This document shows positions 48,073-58,510 of a stretch of DNA of 64,000 bases, in pieces (the stretch's first letter is position 1; every line of letters starts with the position of its first letter). Below the pieces are notes generated by a model. It saw only the letters and a program-made list of their open reading frames with translations. It had not been told where the DNA came from and did not search any database. Source of the DNA: Halalkalibacter hemicellulosilyticusJCM 9152 (GTDB taxonomy: Bacteria > Bacillota > Bacilli > Bacillales > Bacillaceae_D); assembly GCF_000513115.1 (NCBI RefSeq), contig NZ_BAUU01000006.1, positions 62,001 through 126,000 of the forward strand. The letters are read 5' to 3'. The translations under genes were made by a program, and so were the position numbers.

Positions 48073-50121
48073 ATGAACTCAGCAAGCTATAAAAGTTGGC
48101 TACAATATGACGCGATCAAGGATGTAAAAAAGCAAGATAAGTTGGCAGAGTGGTGTCAGAATATTGCTTTATACGATCAGTCGCTGCAAGTGAAATCAGC
48201 GAAAGAAGAGCTAGTACGAGGTTTAACATCGATTGTCGGTATTAAACCGCAAATATCTAATTCTGTGAATCATGCTATTGTACTATCAACTCGTGAAACG
48301 CTTCCAAAGGAGGCTATTCACATTGAGGCGCAACGGTTAGAGGATCTAAATGATGAAGGGTTTATCATTGAAAGTGATCTACAAACAAAATCTGTTTATT
48401 TAGTTGGGAACAGTCCAACTGGAGTGCTGTATGCCGTGTTTCGTTTTTTACGAGATATTCAACGTGATCAGGAAATTCATTCATTCAATGTCATCGACCG
48501 TCCACGAAATCAAATTCGAATGATGAATCAATGGGATAATATGGATGGTAGTATTGAACGAGGCTATGCAGGTCAGTCGATCTTTTATAAAGATAACGAA
48601 TTTCGAAAAGATTTAGAGCGGGTTAAGGACTATGCTAGATTACTTGCTTCTGTAGGGATTAACGCCATTTCAATCAATAATGTGAATGTGTTTGAAGTGG
48701 AAACCCATTTAATTACGAAGCGATTCCTACCAGACGTTGCTGAGGTAGCAGATGTGTTTCGTGCATATGGTATAAAGACATTTTTAAGCATTAATTATGC
48801 AAGTCCCATTCAAATTGGTAATCTCGCAACTGCTGATCCGTTAGATGAACAAGTAAAAGCTTGGTGGAAGGCTAAAGCGCAGGAAATTTATGATTTCATA
48901 CCGGACTTTGGAGGGTTTGTCGTTAAAGCTGATTCAGAGCATCGTCCAGGGCCGTTCTCCTATGGACGTGATCATGCAGATGGCTCGAATATGTTAGCGG
49001 AAGCGTTAGAGCCGTTTAATGGGATCGTTATATGGCGCTGCTTCGTATACAATTGCTTGCAAGATTGGCGTGATCGAAAGACAGATCGAGCACGAGCAGC
49101 GTATGATCACTTCAAGAAGCTAGATGGACAGTTCCGTGAGAATGTCGTCTTGCAAATTAAAAATGGTCCGATGGATTTCCAAGTGAGAGAGCCTGTATCT
49201 CCTTTATTCGGTGCAATGGAGCAAACAAATCAAGTGTTAGAATTTCAAGTGACACAAGAATATACAGGACAGCAAAAGGACTTATGTTATCTTGTACCGC
49301 TATGGAAAGAAGTACTCGACTTTAACACATTTGCTAATGGAGGAAATGCATCTGTTAAATCGATTATAGACGGCTCGCTGTATGACAATAAGTATAGTGG
49401 AATTGCCGCTGTATCCAACATTGGTGATGATGAAAATTGGACGGGACATACGTTAGCACAAGCGAATTTATATGGATATGGGCGATTAATCTGGGATCCA
49501 GAGCTCTCCTCTGAACAAATTGCCGACGAATGGATCAGACTCACGTTTGGAGAAGATCGTCAAGTGAATGATTCCGTTTATCCAATGCTGTTACATTCGT
49601 GGTCGATCTATGAAAATTATACAGCACCGCTCGGAATTGGTTGGATGGTAAATCCAAATCATCACTATGGTCCAAATATTGATGGCTATGAATATTCCGT
49701 TTGGGGAACGTACCATTTTGCTGATTGGCAAGGTATCGGTGTCGACCGCACAGTGAAGAGTGGAACAGGCTATGCTGGACAATATTTTTCACCGAACGCG
49801 AAAATGTATGAGTCGATTGAGTCTTGTCCAGATGAATTGATTCTCTTTTTCCACCATGTCCCATATACACATCGACTGAAATCTGGCGAGACGGTTATAC
49901 AGCACATTTATAACACTCATTTTAAAGGGGTGGAGCAAGTGGAGGAGTTGATCTCGACTTGGGAAAAGGTGAAAGGAAGGATAGATGGAGAGCGCTATCA
50001 TAATGTTCGTGAAAGACTTGATATGCAGCTTTCAAATGCCAAGGAATGGCGTGATATGGTGAATACGTACTTCTATCGGAAATCAGGTATTACTGATGAG
50101 AAGAAACGGACGATTTATTAA
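48073..50121 (+). CDS. GH67 alpha-glucuronidase
   Basis: The 682-residue enzyme matches the length and sequence pattern of Bacillus/Geobacillus GH67 alpha-glucuronidase, which removes (4-O-methyl)glucuronic acid from the non-reducing end of aldouronic acids. Catalytic carboxylates lie in [20 protein letters not shown] (Asp) and [10 protein letters not shown] (Glu), and [20 protein letters not shown] is intact. No signal peptide, so it is cytoplasmic and needs imported oligosaccharides. AAAGGAG at 48057 sets the ATG at 48073. In related species it is called aguA, a symbol left out here to avoid confusion with agmatine deiminase. Confidence 0.95.
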   Translation: MNSASYKSWLQYDAIKDVKKQDKLAEWCQNIALYDQSLQVKSAKEELVRGLTSIVGIKPQISNSVNHAIVLSTRETLPKEAIHIEAQRLEDLNDEGFIIESDLQTKSVYLVGNSPTGVLYAVFRFLRDIQRDQEIHSFNVIDRPRNQIRMMNQWDNMDGSIERGYAGQSIFYKDNEFRKDLERVKDYARLLASVGINAISINNVNVFEVETHLITKRFLPDVAEVADVFRAYGIKTFLSINYASPIQIGNLATADPLDEQVKAWWKAKAQEIYDFIPDFGGFVVKADSEHRPGPFSYGRDHADGSNMLAEALEPFNGIVIWRCFVYNCLQDWRDRKTDRARAAYDHFKKLDGQFRENVVLQIKNGPMDFQVREPVSPLFGAMEQTNQVLEFQVTQEYTGQQKDLCYLVPLWKEVLDFNTFANGGNASVKSIIDGSLYDNKYSGIAAVSNIGDDENWTGHTLAQANLYGYGRLIWDPELSSEQIADEWIRLTFGEDRQVNDSVYPMLLHSWSIYENYTAPLGIGWMVNPNHHYGPNIDGYEYSVWGTYHFADWQGIGVDRTVKSGTGYAGQYFSPNAKMYESIESCPDELILFFHHVPYTHRLKSGETVIQHIYNTHFKGVEQVEELISTWEKVKGRIDGERYHNVRERLDMQLSNAKEWRDMVNTYFYRKSGITDEKKRTIY

Positions 50122-50297
50122 TCGTTTTATGTAAAAGAGTTAATGGACCAACATGCTATGATGAATGTATAAAATAGAATTGCATACCGTTAATGATCAT
50201 CCAACTAAAAATGAGCAAAGTTAAACAATTCTAATGTTATGTTGCCGTATGAACAGAGGTTGTTGTTGGAGTTGATTAAAAGGGGGTATAGCTAGCT

Positions 50298-51236
50298 ATG
50301 AATTTTACGTTTGAAGATAAGGGGATTTCAGGAAATCATAAGATTACAGAGCCTTATTCGATCAAGGAGTATATTTATCCGGATATTAAAACAGGGTTTG
50401 AGCTATATGGAATGCATGTAAGAGAAGTGAATCAAATGTGGAGCTACCCTAAGCATGAGCACCCAATGTATGAAATTAATCTAGTAACAGAAGGGCACCA
50501 AACGTTTATCGTAAATGGTAAAACGTATGAACAGTATGCCGGTGATATTGTTCTTTGTCGTCCGGGGGAGTCTCATTCTAGTAAAGGTGGAAGTAGTGAA
50601 ACATTTACGTATTTTTGCCTACACTTTACAATTGATGATAAGCTCTTTCTTCCGTATTTAAAAGATTCCTGTGAACTATTTTATCCTGCTAAGTCTTTAT
50701 TAGCCCGTAGAATTTACCCTTTTTTAGAACGGTTAATCAATTTATCGAATAAATCTGACTTTGGGTTGGCAGAAACAATGCATATGCATTCCATTATGTT
50801 TGAGCTTTTAGCTGCGCTTGTCGGTGGATTGCAAAACAAACCGGTCAAAAAAGAAAAAGTATCAGAACGAGCTGCGCAATTAGCTTATCGAATTGCACAA
50901 GAAATTGAAAAACTAGTTGTACACCCTTTTTCCGATGAGGATCATGCGAGAATGGGAATTGATCAAATTGCGACAGAGCTTAATATTAGCTGCTCCTATT
51001 GTCATCGAATATTTAAATCGGTCTATAATATGTCACCACGTCAGTATTTATCGTTTAAAAAATTAAATGAATCAAAGAAGAACCTTCTCGAAAGGGAGGA
51101 TTCCATTGAGGTAGTGGCAGAGAAAATGGGTTATTATGATGTGGCTCATTTTAGCCGTCAATTCAAAAGGTGGACAGGATTAACGCCGAGTCAATTTAGA
51201 AAGAATTTAATTGTTTCTCAAGAACAAGTTCAGTAA
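50298..51236 (+). CDS. AraC-family transcriptional regulator
   Basis: The 312-residue regulator has an N-terminal cupin sensing domain (YPKHEHPMYEINLVTEGHQ, about 45-110) and a C-terminal double helix-turn-helix (about 215-305) ending with the AraC signature AHFSRQFKRWTGLTPSQFRK. AAAAGGGGGT lies before the ATG at 50298. It sits between GH67 and the transporter genes, so it probably activates the locus when an imported xylo-oligosaccharide or uronic acid binds the cupin. A terminator follows. Confidence 0.93.
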   Translation: MNFTFEDKGISGNHKITEPYSIKEYIYPDIKTGFELYGMHVREVNQMWSYPKHEHPMYEINLVTEGHQTFIVNGKTYEQYAGDIVLCRPGESHSSKGGSSETFTYFCLHFTIDDKLFLPYLKDSCELFYPAKSLLARRIYPFLERLINLSNKSDFGLAETMHMHSIMFELLAALVGGLQNKPVKKEKVSERAAQLAYRIAQEIEKLVVHPFSDEDHARMGIDQIATELNISCSYCHRIFKSVYNMSPRQYLSFKKLNESKKNLLEREDSIEVVAEKMGYYDVAHFSRQFKRWTGLTPSQFRKNLIVSQEQVQ

Positions 51237-51243
51237 TGGATAA

Positions 51244-51280
51244 AATAAGCCCCCTATTTTGTAAAAATAGGGGCTTATTA
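51244..51280 (+). terminator. Terminator of the AraC-family gene
   Basis: ATAAGCCCCCTATTTT pairs with AAAAATAGGGGCTTAT, followed by TATT. The spacer from here to 51525 contains no ORF. Confidence 0.85.
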
Positions 51281-51525
51281 TGCAGGATATAAAAAGTCTA
51301 GCATCTGATTGTAGTAAGATCTGCCCATATTTTATCAAGAAGACTGTGATTCGTATAATGCTGTCATGATTTGTGTAGATTTGGGTAAATCGTTTTGCAG
51401 AAAGGTACATAGACGGTGGGTTTATTGCCTTGTTACAATGAAATGAACAAGTGACTTAGCCTTACTACAAGAAAATAAAAGCCTCAGTCGTTAGTAGGAT
51501 ATAGAATTTGGGGGTGTTCATTGAC

Positions 51526-52482
51526 ATGAATGTAAACGTTATCAAAACAAAATGTGACAAAATTAACGTTAAATTGACAAATGGCCGATTTAAAAATATT
51601 TGGAAGTATCGCTGGCTTTATGCATTTATGCTTCCAGGTGTTTTGTTTTTCCTAACGTTCCGGTATGCCCCAATGTGGGGACTCGTAATGGCCTTCCAAG
51701 ATTATCGCCCTCACTTAGGCATTTTTGGAAGTGAGTGGGTTTGGTTAAAGCACTTCGAGCGTTTTTTTACTTTACCTGACTTTTGGATGTTATTTCGGAA
51801 CACTTTGTTGCTGGCGCTGTACGATTTAATTATTTTCTTTCCTCTGACAATCCTTTTAGCGCTTATGTTAAATGAAATAACGAGAGAGTGGTTTAAGAAG
51901 AGTGTACAAACAATTGTCTATATTCCGTACTTCCTTTCATGGGTTGTTATCGTTGGGATTACGCACATATTACTTTCAACAGAAGGCGGGATTGTTCAAC
52001 ATTTCTTATTCAATTCGTTTGGAGTAAGTATTGATTTCTTAACAAGTATCGATTGGTTCCGACCACTTATTGTCATGCAAATGGTTTGGAAGGATGCAGG
52101 TTGGGGGACGATCATTTTTTTGGCGGCGCTTACAGGAGTGAATCCAGCACTGTATGAAGCAGCTAGATTAGATGGAGCAAATCGACTTCGATTAATTTGG
52201 CATATTACGTTACCATCCATTCGAAATATTATTATCATTTTACTAATATTACGGTTAGGGAATTTCCTTGATCTCGGTTTTGAGCAAATCTTCTTAATGG
52301 TTAACTCATTAAATCGAGAAGTAGGGGAAGTCTTTGATACGTATGTTTATCGAGTCGGACTCGTGCAAGGGCAATTTAGTTACAGTGCGGCGGTTGGGTT
52401 ATTTAAAGCAGCTGTAGGCCTCGTGTTAGTTGTGGGGGCGAACTGGATTGCGAAGAAATTCGGCGAAGAAGGTATTTATTAG
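51526..52482 (+). CDS. LplB-type sugar ABC transporter permease
   Basis: The 318-residue protein has six membrane spans and the cytoplasmic EAA loop EAARLDGANRLRLIWHITLP that contacts the ATPase. It belongs to the LplB/YtcP-like carbohydrate permeases. GGGGGTG supports the ATG at 51526 over an upstream TTG. A cre site lies within its first codons. It forms an operon with the second permease (12 bases) and the binding protein. No ATPase gene is present, so a shared MsmX-type ATPase elsewhere is presumably used. Confidence 0.93.
   Translation: MNVNVIKTKCDKINVKLTNGRFKNIWKYRWLYAFMLPGVLFFLTFRYAPMWGLVMAFQDYRPHLGIFGSEWVWLKHFERFFTLPDFWMLFRNTLLLALYDLIIFFPLTILLALMLNEITREWFKKSVQTIVYIPYFLSWVVIVGITHILLSTEGGIVQHFLFNSFGVSIDFLTSIDWFRPLIVMQMVWKDAGWGTIIFLAALTGVNPALYEAARLDGANRLRLIWHITLPSIRNIIIILLILRLGNFLDLGFEQIFLMVNSLNREVGEVFDTYVYRVGLVQGQFSYSAAVGLFKAAVGLVLVVGANWIAKKFGEEGIY
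51531..51544 (+). promoter_or_regulatory. cre (CcpA) site inside the permease gene
   Basis: TGTAAACGTTATCA matches TGWAANCGNTNWCA at all 14 positions. It begins six bases after the permease start and could act as a roadblock to transcription when glucose is available. Confidence 0.75.
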
Positions 52483-52494
52483 GAGGTGTCTCTC

Positions 52495-53352
52495 ATGAAG
52501 CATAAACCAAAAGTGTCAGAGCGAATATTTGATGGTCTCAACTATGTGTTTCTTGCTATGTTTTCAATCGTTTGTATTGGGCCATTTATATATGTTGTGA
52601 TCGCTTCCTTTTCCTCTAGCAACAGTGTGATTCCATCTGGTTTTACATTTGATGCATATAAGTATATCTTTTCAACAGCTACGTTTGTTAGAAGTTTAGG
52701 AGTTTCGACGTATATTACGTTGCTCGGAACATTCTTAAGTATTTTAGTAACAACGTTAATGGCATATGCTCTCTCATTTAAAGGCTTGCCAGGACGAAAA
52801 TGGCTCATGCTCGCAGTTATTTTTACGATGTTATTTAACGGAGGAATGATCCCGACGTATATCGTTGTCAGAAGTCTTGGGTTAATTGATACGTATTGGG
52901 CTTTAATGCTTCCCAATTTAATTATGGCATTCTACTTAATTATTATGAGGGGCTTCTTTCAAAATATTCCTGGTGAAATTATTGAGTCAGCTAAAATTGA
53001 CGGAGCTAACGACTTGTCAATTTTAATTAGAATTGTTTTGCCACTTTCGATGCCAGTTATTGCAGCTATCTCCTTATTTTACGCAGTGGGTATTTGGAAT
53101 CAATATTTCGGAGCGGTTATGTATATGAACTCTCCAGAGAAATGGCCGGTTCAAGTCGTCTTAAGGCAAGTGGTTATTCTGGCAAGTGGAAATATTGGAA
53201 CAGAAAGTGCGATGGATGCTGATTCTTCCTTCATTGGTCAATCGTTGAAAATGGCTGTAGTCGTCGTTTCGATTGTGCCGATCCTGTTAGTTTATCCATT
53301 TATTCAAAAGCATTTTGCAAAAGGAATGCTCTTAGGTTCGATAAAAGGATAA
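52495..53352 (+). CDS. LplC-type sugar ABC transporter permease
   Basis: The 285-residue partner permease has six spans and the EAA loop IIESAKIDGANDLSILIRIVLPLSMPV. AGGAGGTG at 52481 sets the ATG at 52495 rather than the GTG nine bases earlier. It pairs with the upstream LplB-type subunit. Confidence 0.93.
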   Translation: MKHKPKVSERIFDGLNYVFLAMFSIVCIGPFIYVVIASFSSSNSVIPSGFTFDAYKYIFSTATFVRSLGVSTYITLLGTFLSILVTTLMAYALSFKGLPGRKWLMLAVIFTMLFNGGMIPTYIVVRSLGLIDTYWALMLPNLIMAFYLIIMRGFFQNIPGEIIESAKIDGANDLSILIRIVLPLSMPVIAAISLFYAVGIWNQYFGAVMYMNSPEKWPVQVVLRQVVILASGNIGTESAMDADSSFIGQSLKMAVVVVSIVPILLVYPFIQKHFAKGMLLGSIKG

Positions 53353-53410
53353 TCCATTTTTATCAATGATTTATCATTTTATAAATACAAACATACATGG
53401 AGGGGTAGTC

Positions 53411-54958
53411 ATGAAAAGAAAGATCTTTATTAAACCGTTTCTAATGTTGTTGCTTATGTTCACCGTGCTCGTATTTGCCGCTTGTAGTAATGGAGAGGAT
53501 GCGAATGGGACAGATGAGCCAAGTGATCCATCAGATGATAACGCAGTAGAATCAGATGAGCCTTTAGAAATTTCGATGGGCTTGAACTTTGATGGAACAG
53601 AAGCTCCAGAGAGTGGAAATGAAGTAGAGCGTTTAATTGAAGAATATACAAATACACAACTAGACATTACACATATGGTAAGTGCAAATTTCTGTGAACG
53701 ATTACCTGTATTAATTGCTTCCGGTGATTTGCCAGATGTCATACCGAGTTGTGGAGCACCGAATCAACCATATTTGCTAAGTGCGATGCAAGATGGGGTG
53801 TTTTGGGAAATTGGACAATATCTCGATCAATTTCCGAATTTAGCGTCAATGACTGATATTGTGTATAGCAATGTAGAAGTAAATGGAGAATTATATGGTA
53901 TTCCAAGATATCGTCCGTTATCTCGCTTTGTAACTGTTTATCGTAAGGATTGGTTAGACAATCTAGGAATTGATGAGCCAACGAATTTTGAAGAGTTTTA
54001 TGCAGCACTTGAAGCAGTTACGAACGATGATCCGAATAACTCAGGGTCAGATGATACGAGAGGGTATACGAGTGTTGCCTTGCCTGGAGATTTTGGCTTA
54101 GATTTTGGTTTAGCGTTTGGTGCGCCGAATAACTGGGATGTTGATGAAGAAGGTAACTTTACGGCTGACCATGAAACAGAAGAATATTTAGAAGGGTTAA
54201 AGTTTTCACGTCAAATGTATGAAGATGGGTATGTAAATAGTGATATTGTGGCGCCAGATCGTTCGACGAGGGAGGCAGATTTTGAAAATGGAGTTACAGG
54301 TTTCTTCGCTGCGGCAACAAATAACGTCGTGTCGCTTGAAAGCCGGTTATTAAATAATTTCCCAGATGCGGAGCTGGGGGTTTATAGCGCTCTTGAAGGG
54401 GTAGATGGAGAAAGAAGGTTAGAGGGTGCAATGGGTTCTAATGGAATTCTTATGTTCCCGAAAAGCTCTGTTGAAACAGAAGAGCACTTGCTACAGTTAT
54501 TAGGCTTCTTTGAAACGTTAAATGACCAAGAAATGGTTGATTTACTCGGTTGGGGTATTGAAGGCACTCATTATGAGATGGTGGATGGTCAGCCGCAATA
54601 CATTGATTATGATGTGTATATGAATGATGTAGGTTTCCCTTACCGCTTTCCGTTAGTAACTGCTCCAATTGATGATGTCATGACGCAAGGTCAATTGTCA
54701 GAGCTTGAAGAGCGTGTTCGGGAAATTGAAGTAGAGAATGATGAATTTGCTGTTATGGATCCAGCTATTAACTTAATTTCTGATACACGAAATGAGCTTG
54801 GTGCTGATTTAGATCAATTAATTAATGATGCGAAGTACCGCTTCGTAACAGGTGCAATTGATGAAGATGGCTGGTGGGCTGAAGTTGATACGTGGAGAAG
54901 TCGAGGTGGAGATACGATTCGAACTGAATTAGAAGAGTTGTACGCAGAGCGTCAATAG
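53411..54958 (+). CDS. LplA-type oligosaccharide-binding lipoprotein
   Basis: The 515-residue lipoprotein has a signal ending LVFAAC (modified cysteine near 20), an acidic linker and the LplA/YtcQ-type binding fold (GDLPDVIPSCGAPNQ, GIPRYRPLSRFVTVYRKDWL, YTSVALPGDFGLDFG). GGAGGGG precedes the ATG at 53411; the frame starting at 53366 is not needed. In related xylan loci such proteins capture aldouronic acids and xylo-oligosaccharides outside the membrane, which suits the GH67 enzyme here. A terminator follows. Confidence 0.93.
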   Translation: MKRKIFIKPFLMLLLMFTVLVFAACSNGEDANGTDEPSDPSDDNAVESDEPLEISMGLNFDGTEAPESGNEVERLIEEYTNTQLDITHMVSANFCERLPVLIASGDLPDVIPSCGAPNQPYLLSAMQDGVFWEIGQYLDQFPNLASMTDIVYSNVEVNGELYGIPRYRPLSRFVTVYRKDWLDNLGIDEPTNFEEFYAALEAVTNDDPNNSGSDDTRGYTSVALPGDFGLDFGLAFGAPNNWDVDEEGNFTADHETEEYLEGLKFSRQMYEDGYVNSDIVAPDRSTREADFENGVTGFFAAATNNVVSLESRLLNNFPDAELGVYSALEGVDGERRLEGAMGSNGILMFPKSSVETEEHLLQLLGFFETLNDQEMVDLLGWGIEGTHYEMVDGQPQYIDYDVYMNDVGFPYRFPLVTAPIDDVMTQGQLSELEERVREIEVENDEFAVMDPAINLISDTRNELGADLDQLINDAKYRFVTGAIDEDGWWAEVDTWRSRGGDTIRTELEELYAERQ

Positions 54959-54980
54959 AACGTTCAATGGACAATCAAAG

Positions 54981-55020
54981 ACCTGGTCAGTGAATTTCAT
55001 TTGGTCAGGTTTTCTTTTTA
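54981..55020 (+). terminator. Terminator of the transporter operon
   Basis: ACCTGGTCA (54981-54989) pairs with TGGTCAGGT (55002-55010), using two G-T pairs, followed by TTTCTTTTT. Confidence 0.7.
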
Positions 55021-55090
55021 CCTTTTAAAACTAGAATATATTACCTTTTCATGTACAAATTAGATAATATTTTTAAAAGTAGGTGTAAAT

Positions 55091-56704
55091 ATGAAAGAAA
55101 TATCAAATCCGATATTAAAAGGGTTTAATCCCGATCCGTCTATCATAAGAGTTGGGGAAGACTATTATATTGCAACATCAACCTTTGAATGGTTTCCTGG
55201 GGTGCAGATTCACCATTCACGAGATTTAGTAAATTGGGATGTCATTACCCACCCTGTTAGTGAAAAGCAGATTGATATGATAGGTAATCCAGACTCCGGT
55301 GGAGTGTGGGCACCTTGCTTGAGCTACGATAATGGCGTCTATTATTTAGTATATACAAATGTTATTCATCATATGGGACCTTTTAAGGATACACACAACT
55401 ATTTGATTACAGCTACTAATATAATGGGGCCGTGGTCAGAGCCGATTTATTTAAACAGCAGTGGGTTTGATCCATCATTGTTTCATGATGATGACGGGAA
55501 GAAATGGATGTTAAATATGATTTGGGATCATCGTAAAAATAAGAATTCGTTTGCAGGGATTGTTATGCAAGAATACTCAGAGAGAGAAAAGAGCTTAGTA
55601 GGTCCGATCTATAACATCTTTAAAGGTACTGAGCTTGGACTGACGGAAGGACCACACATTTATAAGCATAATGGCTACTATTATTTAATGACAGCAGAAG
55701 GGGGAACGAGATGGAATCATGCGATTACCGTTGCTCGTTCGACTCAGTTAACAGGTCCTTATGAAGTAGACCCTCAAGGTCCGATGCTGACATCCGCTCA
55801 TAAGCCTGAGCTAGAGCTACAAAAGGCAGGTCATGGTAGTCTTGTAACAACTCCTAATGATGAGCTCTATCTTGTTCACTTATGCGGACGACCTGTAAAG
55901 CCATCAGGGAACTGTATTCTCGGTCGGGAAACGGCGATCCAATTGTGTGAATGGACAGAAGACGGTTGGCTTCGACTAGTTAATGGTGGCAATGATCCTC
56001 AAGTTACAATTGCTGCTCCTTCTTTACCTGAATATCGATTTCATTCAATAGCGGGGCGTGTTGATTTTTCTGTGGACCGACTGCCGATTGAATTTCAATC
56101 ATTACGAGAGCCACAACATGAAGGTTGGCTATCCTTGAAGGATAGACCAGGATTTCTCCGTTTGAAAGGAAGGGAGTCGTTATCCTCAACACAGCGCCAA
56201 AGCTTAATTGCGAGAAGACAACAAGCGTTTTCGATAGAGGTAAAAACGGTCATAGAGTATAATCCAGAAAGCTTTCAACAAATGGCGGGACTCATCTATT
56301 ATTACAATACGAGAAACTATCATTATGTATTTGTTAGTTATGATGATGAATTTGGGAAATATGTAGGGGTGATGTCGAGAAATCGTGGAGTCTATGAAGA
56401 GCTTATACAAAATTGGATCTCGATAGAAGAAGGCAAGAGAATTTATTTAAAGGCAGATATTCATCATACTGAGCTGCAATTTTTTGTTTCGACAGACGGT
56501 GATCAGTGGATCGAAGCAGGACCTACATTAGATGCAAGTGTTATTTCTGATGAAAATGCAGAACTGGTGAAGGATGGAGTGGCTCTTGATCAAGGATTTA
56601 CAGGAGCATTTGTCGGACTGTGTGCTCAAGATTTAAGTGGGCGCAAAAAACATGCTGATTTTGGTTATTTTCAATACGATGAACGTAGGGGGGGAGTATG
56701 GATC
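55091..56704 (+). CDS. GH43 beta-xylosidase (frame continues into the next gene)
   Basis: The five-bladed catalytic domain (about 1-310) has the base Asp in FNPDPSIIRVGEDYYIATST, the second Asp in GFDPSLFHDDDGKKW and the acid Glu in LTEGPHIYKHNGYYYL. A C-terminal DUF1349-type beta-sandwich follows and ends ADFGYFQYDER, the normal family end at about 535 residues. It has no signal peptide and would split imported xylo-oligosaccharides in the cytoplasm. Instead of stopping, the frame runs through the ribosome site of the next gene into a dehydrogenase. A lost base near 56685 (an expected TAG lies one frame off) is the simplest explanation. Confidence 0.88.
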
Positions 56705-57763
56705 ATGAGTGGAAAAATGAAAGCAGCGGTTTTAAATAAGCCACTAGATATTGAAATAAAAGAGAGAGACATTCCTACGATCGATGAGCATGAAATATTA
56801 GTAAAAGTCTATTGTATAGGTGTTTGTGGCTCGGATGTTCACTATTATGAGCACGGAAAAATTGGACGTTACGTCGTGAAGGAGCCGATTATTTTAGGGC
56901 ATGAGTTATCTGGGGATGTTGTATCGGTAGGAGCGGCCGTTGATCATCTTTCAGTTGGTGATCGTGTCGCAATTGAGCCAGGTGTGACGTGCGGGACATG
57001 CCAATATTGCAAATCTGGACGTTATAACCTATGTCCTGATGTCGTCTTCATGGCAACACCTCCTGTAGATGGGGCTTGGGCTGACTATGTCAAAATTCGA
57101 GCAGATTTTGCCTTTAGATTACCTGATTCAATGAGCTATGAAGAGGGAGCGTTATTAGAGCCACTATCGGTTGGGTATCATTCGATGGTACGTGGTAGTG
57201 TTCAGCCTTCTGATCGAGTCTTTATAAGTGGTTTAGGGCCAATAGGCTTACTGGCTGTGCAAGCAGCAAAATTATTTGGTGTGACTGAAATATATGCAAG
57301 TGACATTGCCCCATTTCGGAGGCAGCTAGCTGAAGAACTTGGTATTACAGCCGTTCTAAATCCGTTAGAAGGAGATGTCAATCAACAACTTAACGACTTA
57401 ACTAATGGGAACGGGATTGATGTCGTGATTGAAACATCAGGTAATGCCAAGGCAATCGGTGACACGGTTCGTGTTGTGAAACGAGGTGGACGGATTGTGT
57501 TAGTCGGCATGCCGGTTCAAGATGAGATCCCATTGAATGTCAATCAGCTTATTGATGCCGAATTAAATGTTCATGGAGTATTTCGCTATGTGAATACGTA
57601 CACTGCGGCAATACAGTCGTTATCAAACTCGGACCTGTCGATTCATAAAATCATCACTCATAAATATGCGCTTAAAGATATTAAGGAAGCGGTCGAAATG
57701 GCTAGAACAGAAAAGGCTACGAGTATTAAAATTATGATTTATCCAGATGAGGAGAAGATGTGA
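56705..57763 (+). CDS. Zinc-dependent polyol (sorbitol/xylitol-type) dehydrogenase
   Basis: Counting from the ATG at 56705, the 352-residue protein is a complete medium-chain dehydrogenase: catalytic zinc ligands in GVCGSDVHYYEHG and LGHELSG, the structural zinc site with four cysteines in CGTCQYCKSGRYNLC, and the NAD motif GLGPIGLLAV. It probably oxidises a pentitol or related polyol. GGGGGGAG lies eight bases before the ATG, a sign of independent translation, although the reading frame is continuous with the upstream GH43. The following SDR starts right after its stop. Confidence 0.88.
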   Translation: MSGKMKAAVLNKPLDIEIKERDIPTIDEHEILVKVYCIGVCGSDVHYYEHGKIGRYVVKEPIILGHELSGDVVSVGAAVDHLSVGDRVAIEPGVTCGTCQYCKSGRYNLCPDVVFMATPPVDGAWADYVKIRADFAFRLPDSMSYEEGALLEPLSVGYHSMVRGSVQPSDRVFISGLGPIGLLAVQAAKLFGVTEIYASDIAPFRRQLAEELGITAVLNPLEGDVNQQLNDLTNGNGIDVVIETSGNAKAIGDTVRVVKRGGRIVLVGMPVQDEIPLNVNQLIDAELNVHGVFRYVNTYTAAIQSLSNSDLSIHKIITHKYALKDIKEAVEMARTEKATSIKIMIYPDEEKM

Positions 57764-58477
57764 ATGGTAAATGTACATCAAACAGTCTTTATCACAGGTG
57801 GAGCGAGAGGTCTAGGGTTGGAGTTATCAAAGAAGTATTTAGAGGAAGGATTTCGTGTCTTTGCTGGAATTCGTCAGTCTACTCGAATGACCGATCAATT
57901 AGAAAATCTCTACCCTAAACAATATAAAGTGATTCAAGTTGATGTTTCCGATGATCAATCTGTGAAGGCAGCTGCGATCAAAGTAAAAAAACAGATAGAG
58001 CAGTTAGATATTGTGATTAATAATGCGGCTGTCCGCTTTAAAGAAACGCTATTCCCTTTACCGGAAATAGATATCAATACGTCAATAAAGGCATTTAACA
58101 TTAATACACTTGGTCCTTTAAGAGTTGCGAAGTATTTTGCTGATTTGATTAAGAAAGGGGAGGTGAAGGTTTGGGTTAATATCTCTTCAGAAGCGGGGAG
58201 TATTGCGAATTGTCAACGAAAAAGTGAGTTTGATTATTGTATGTCAAAGGCTGCCCTTAATATGCAAAGTGCGCTCCTACAAAACGAATGGAAGGAAGAT
58301 CAAGTGAAGGTATTGGCGATTCATCCAGGATGGATGAAAACGGATATGGGTGGAGAGCGGGCACCTTTAAGTCCGAGGGAATCGGCACAGTCAATTTATA
58401 AAACAATTAATCAAAACAAAGGTAAGATTGAAGAGTCAATCTTTATTGACTATGAGGGTATACCTTACCCATGGTAA
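57764..58477 (+). CDS. Short-chain dehydrogenase/reductase
   Basis: The 237-residue SDR has the cofactor motif TGGARGLG (about 11-18), NNAA (about 86-89), the catalytic Ser in NISSEAGS and the YxxxK motif (YCMSK). It reduces or oxidises an unknown substrate with NAD(P). It starts directly after the dehydrogenase stop with GGAG nine bases upstream, so the two are coupled and likely act on the same sugar-derived intermediates. Confidence 0.92.
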   Translation: MVNVHQTVFITGGARGLGLELSKKYLEEGFRVFAGIRQSTRMTDQLENLYPKQYKVIQVDVSDDQSVKAAAIKVKKQIEQLDIVINNAAVRFKETLFPLPEIDINTSIKAFNINTLGPLRVAKYFADLIKKGEVKVWVNISSEAGSIANCQRKSEFDYCMSKAALNMQSALLQNEWKEDQVKVLAIHPGWMKTDMGGERAPLSPRESAQSIYKTINQNKGKIEESIFIDYEGIPYPW

Positions 58478-58510
58478 CTTTTTAATTTGTAGCGGATGGA
58501 GTGATTACGG

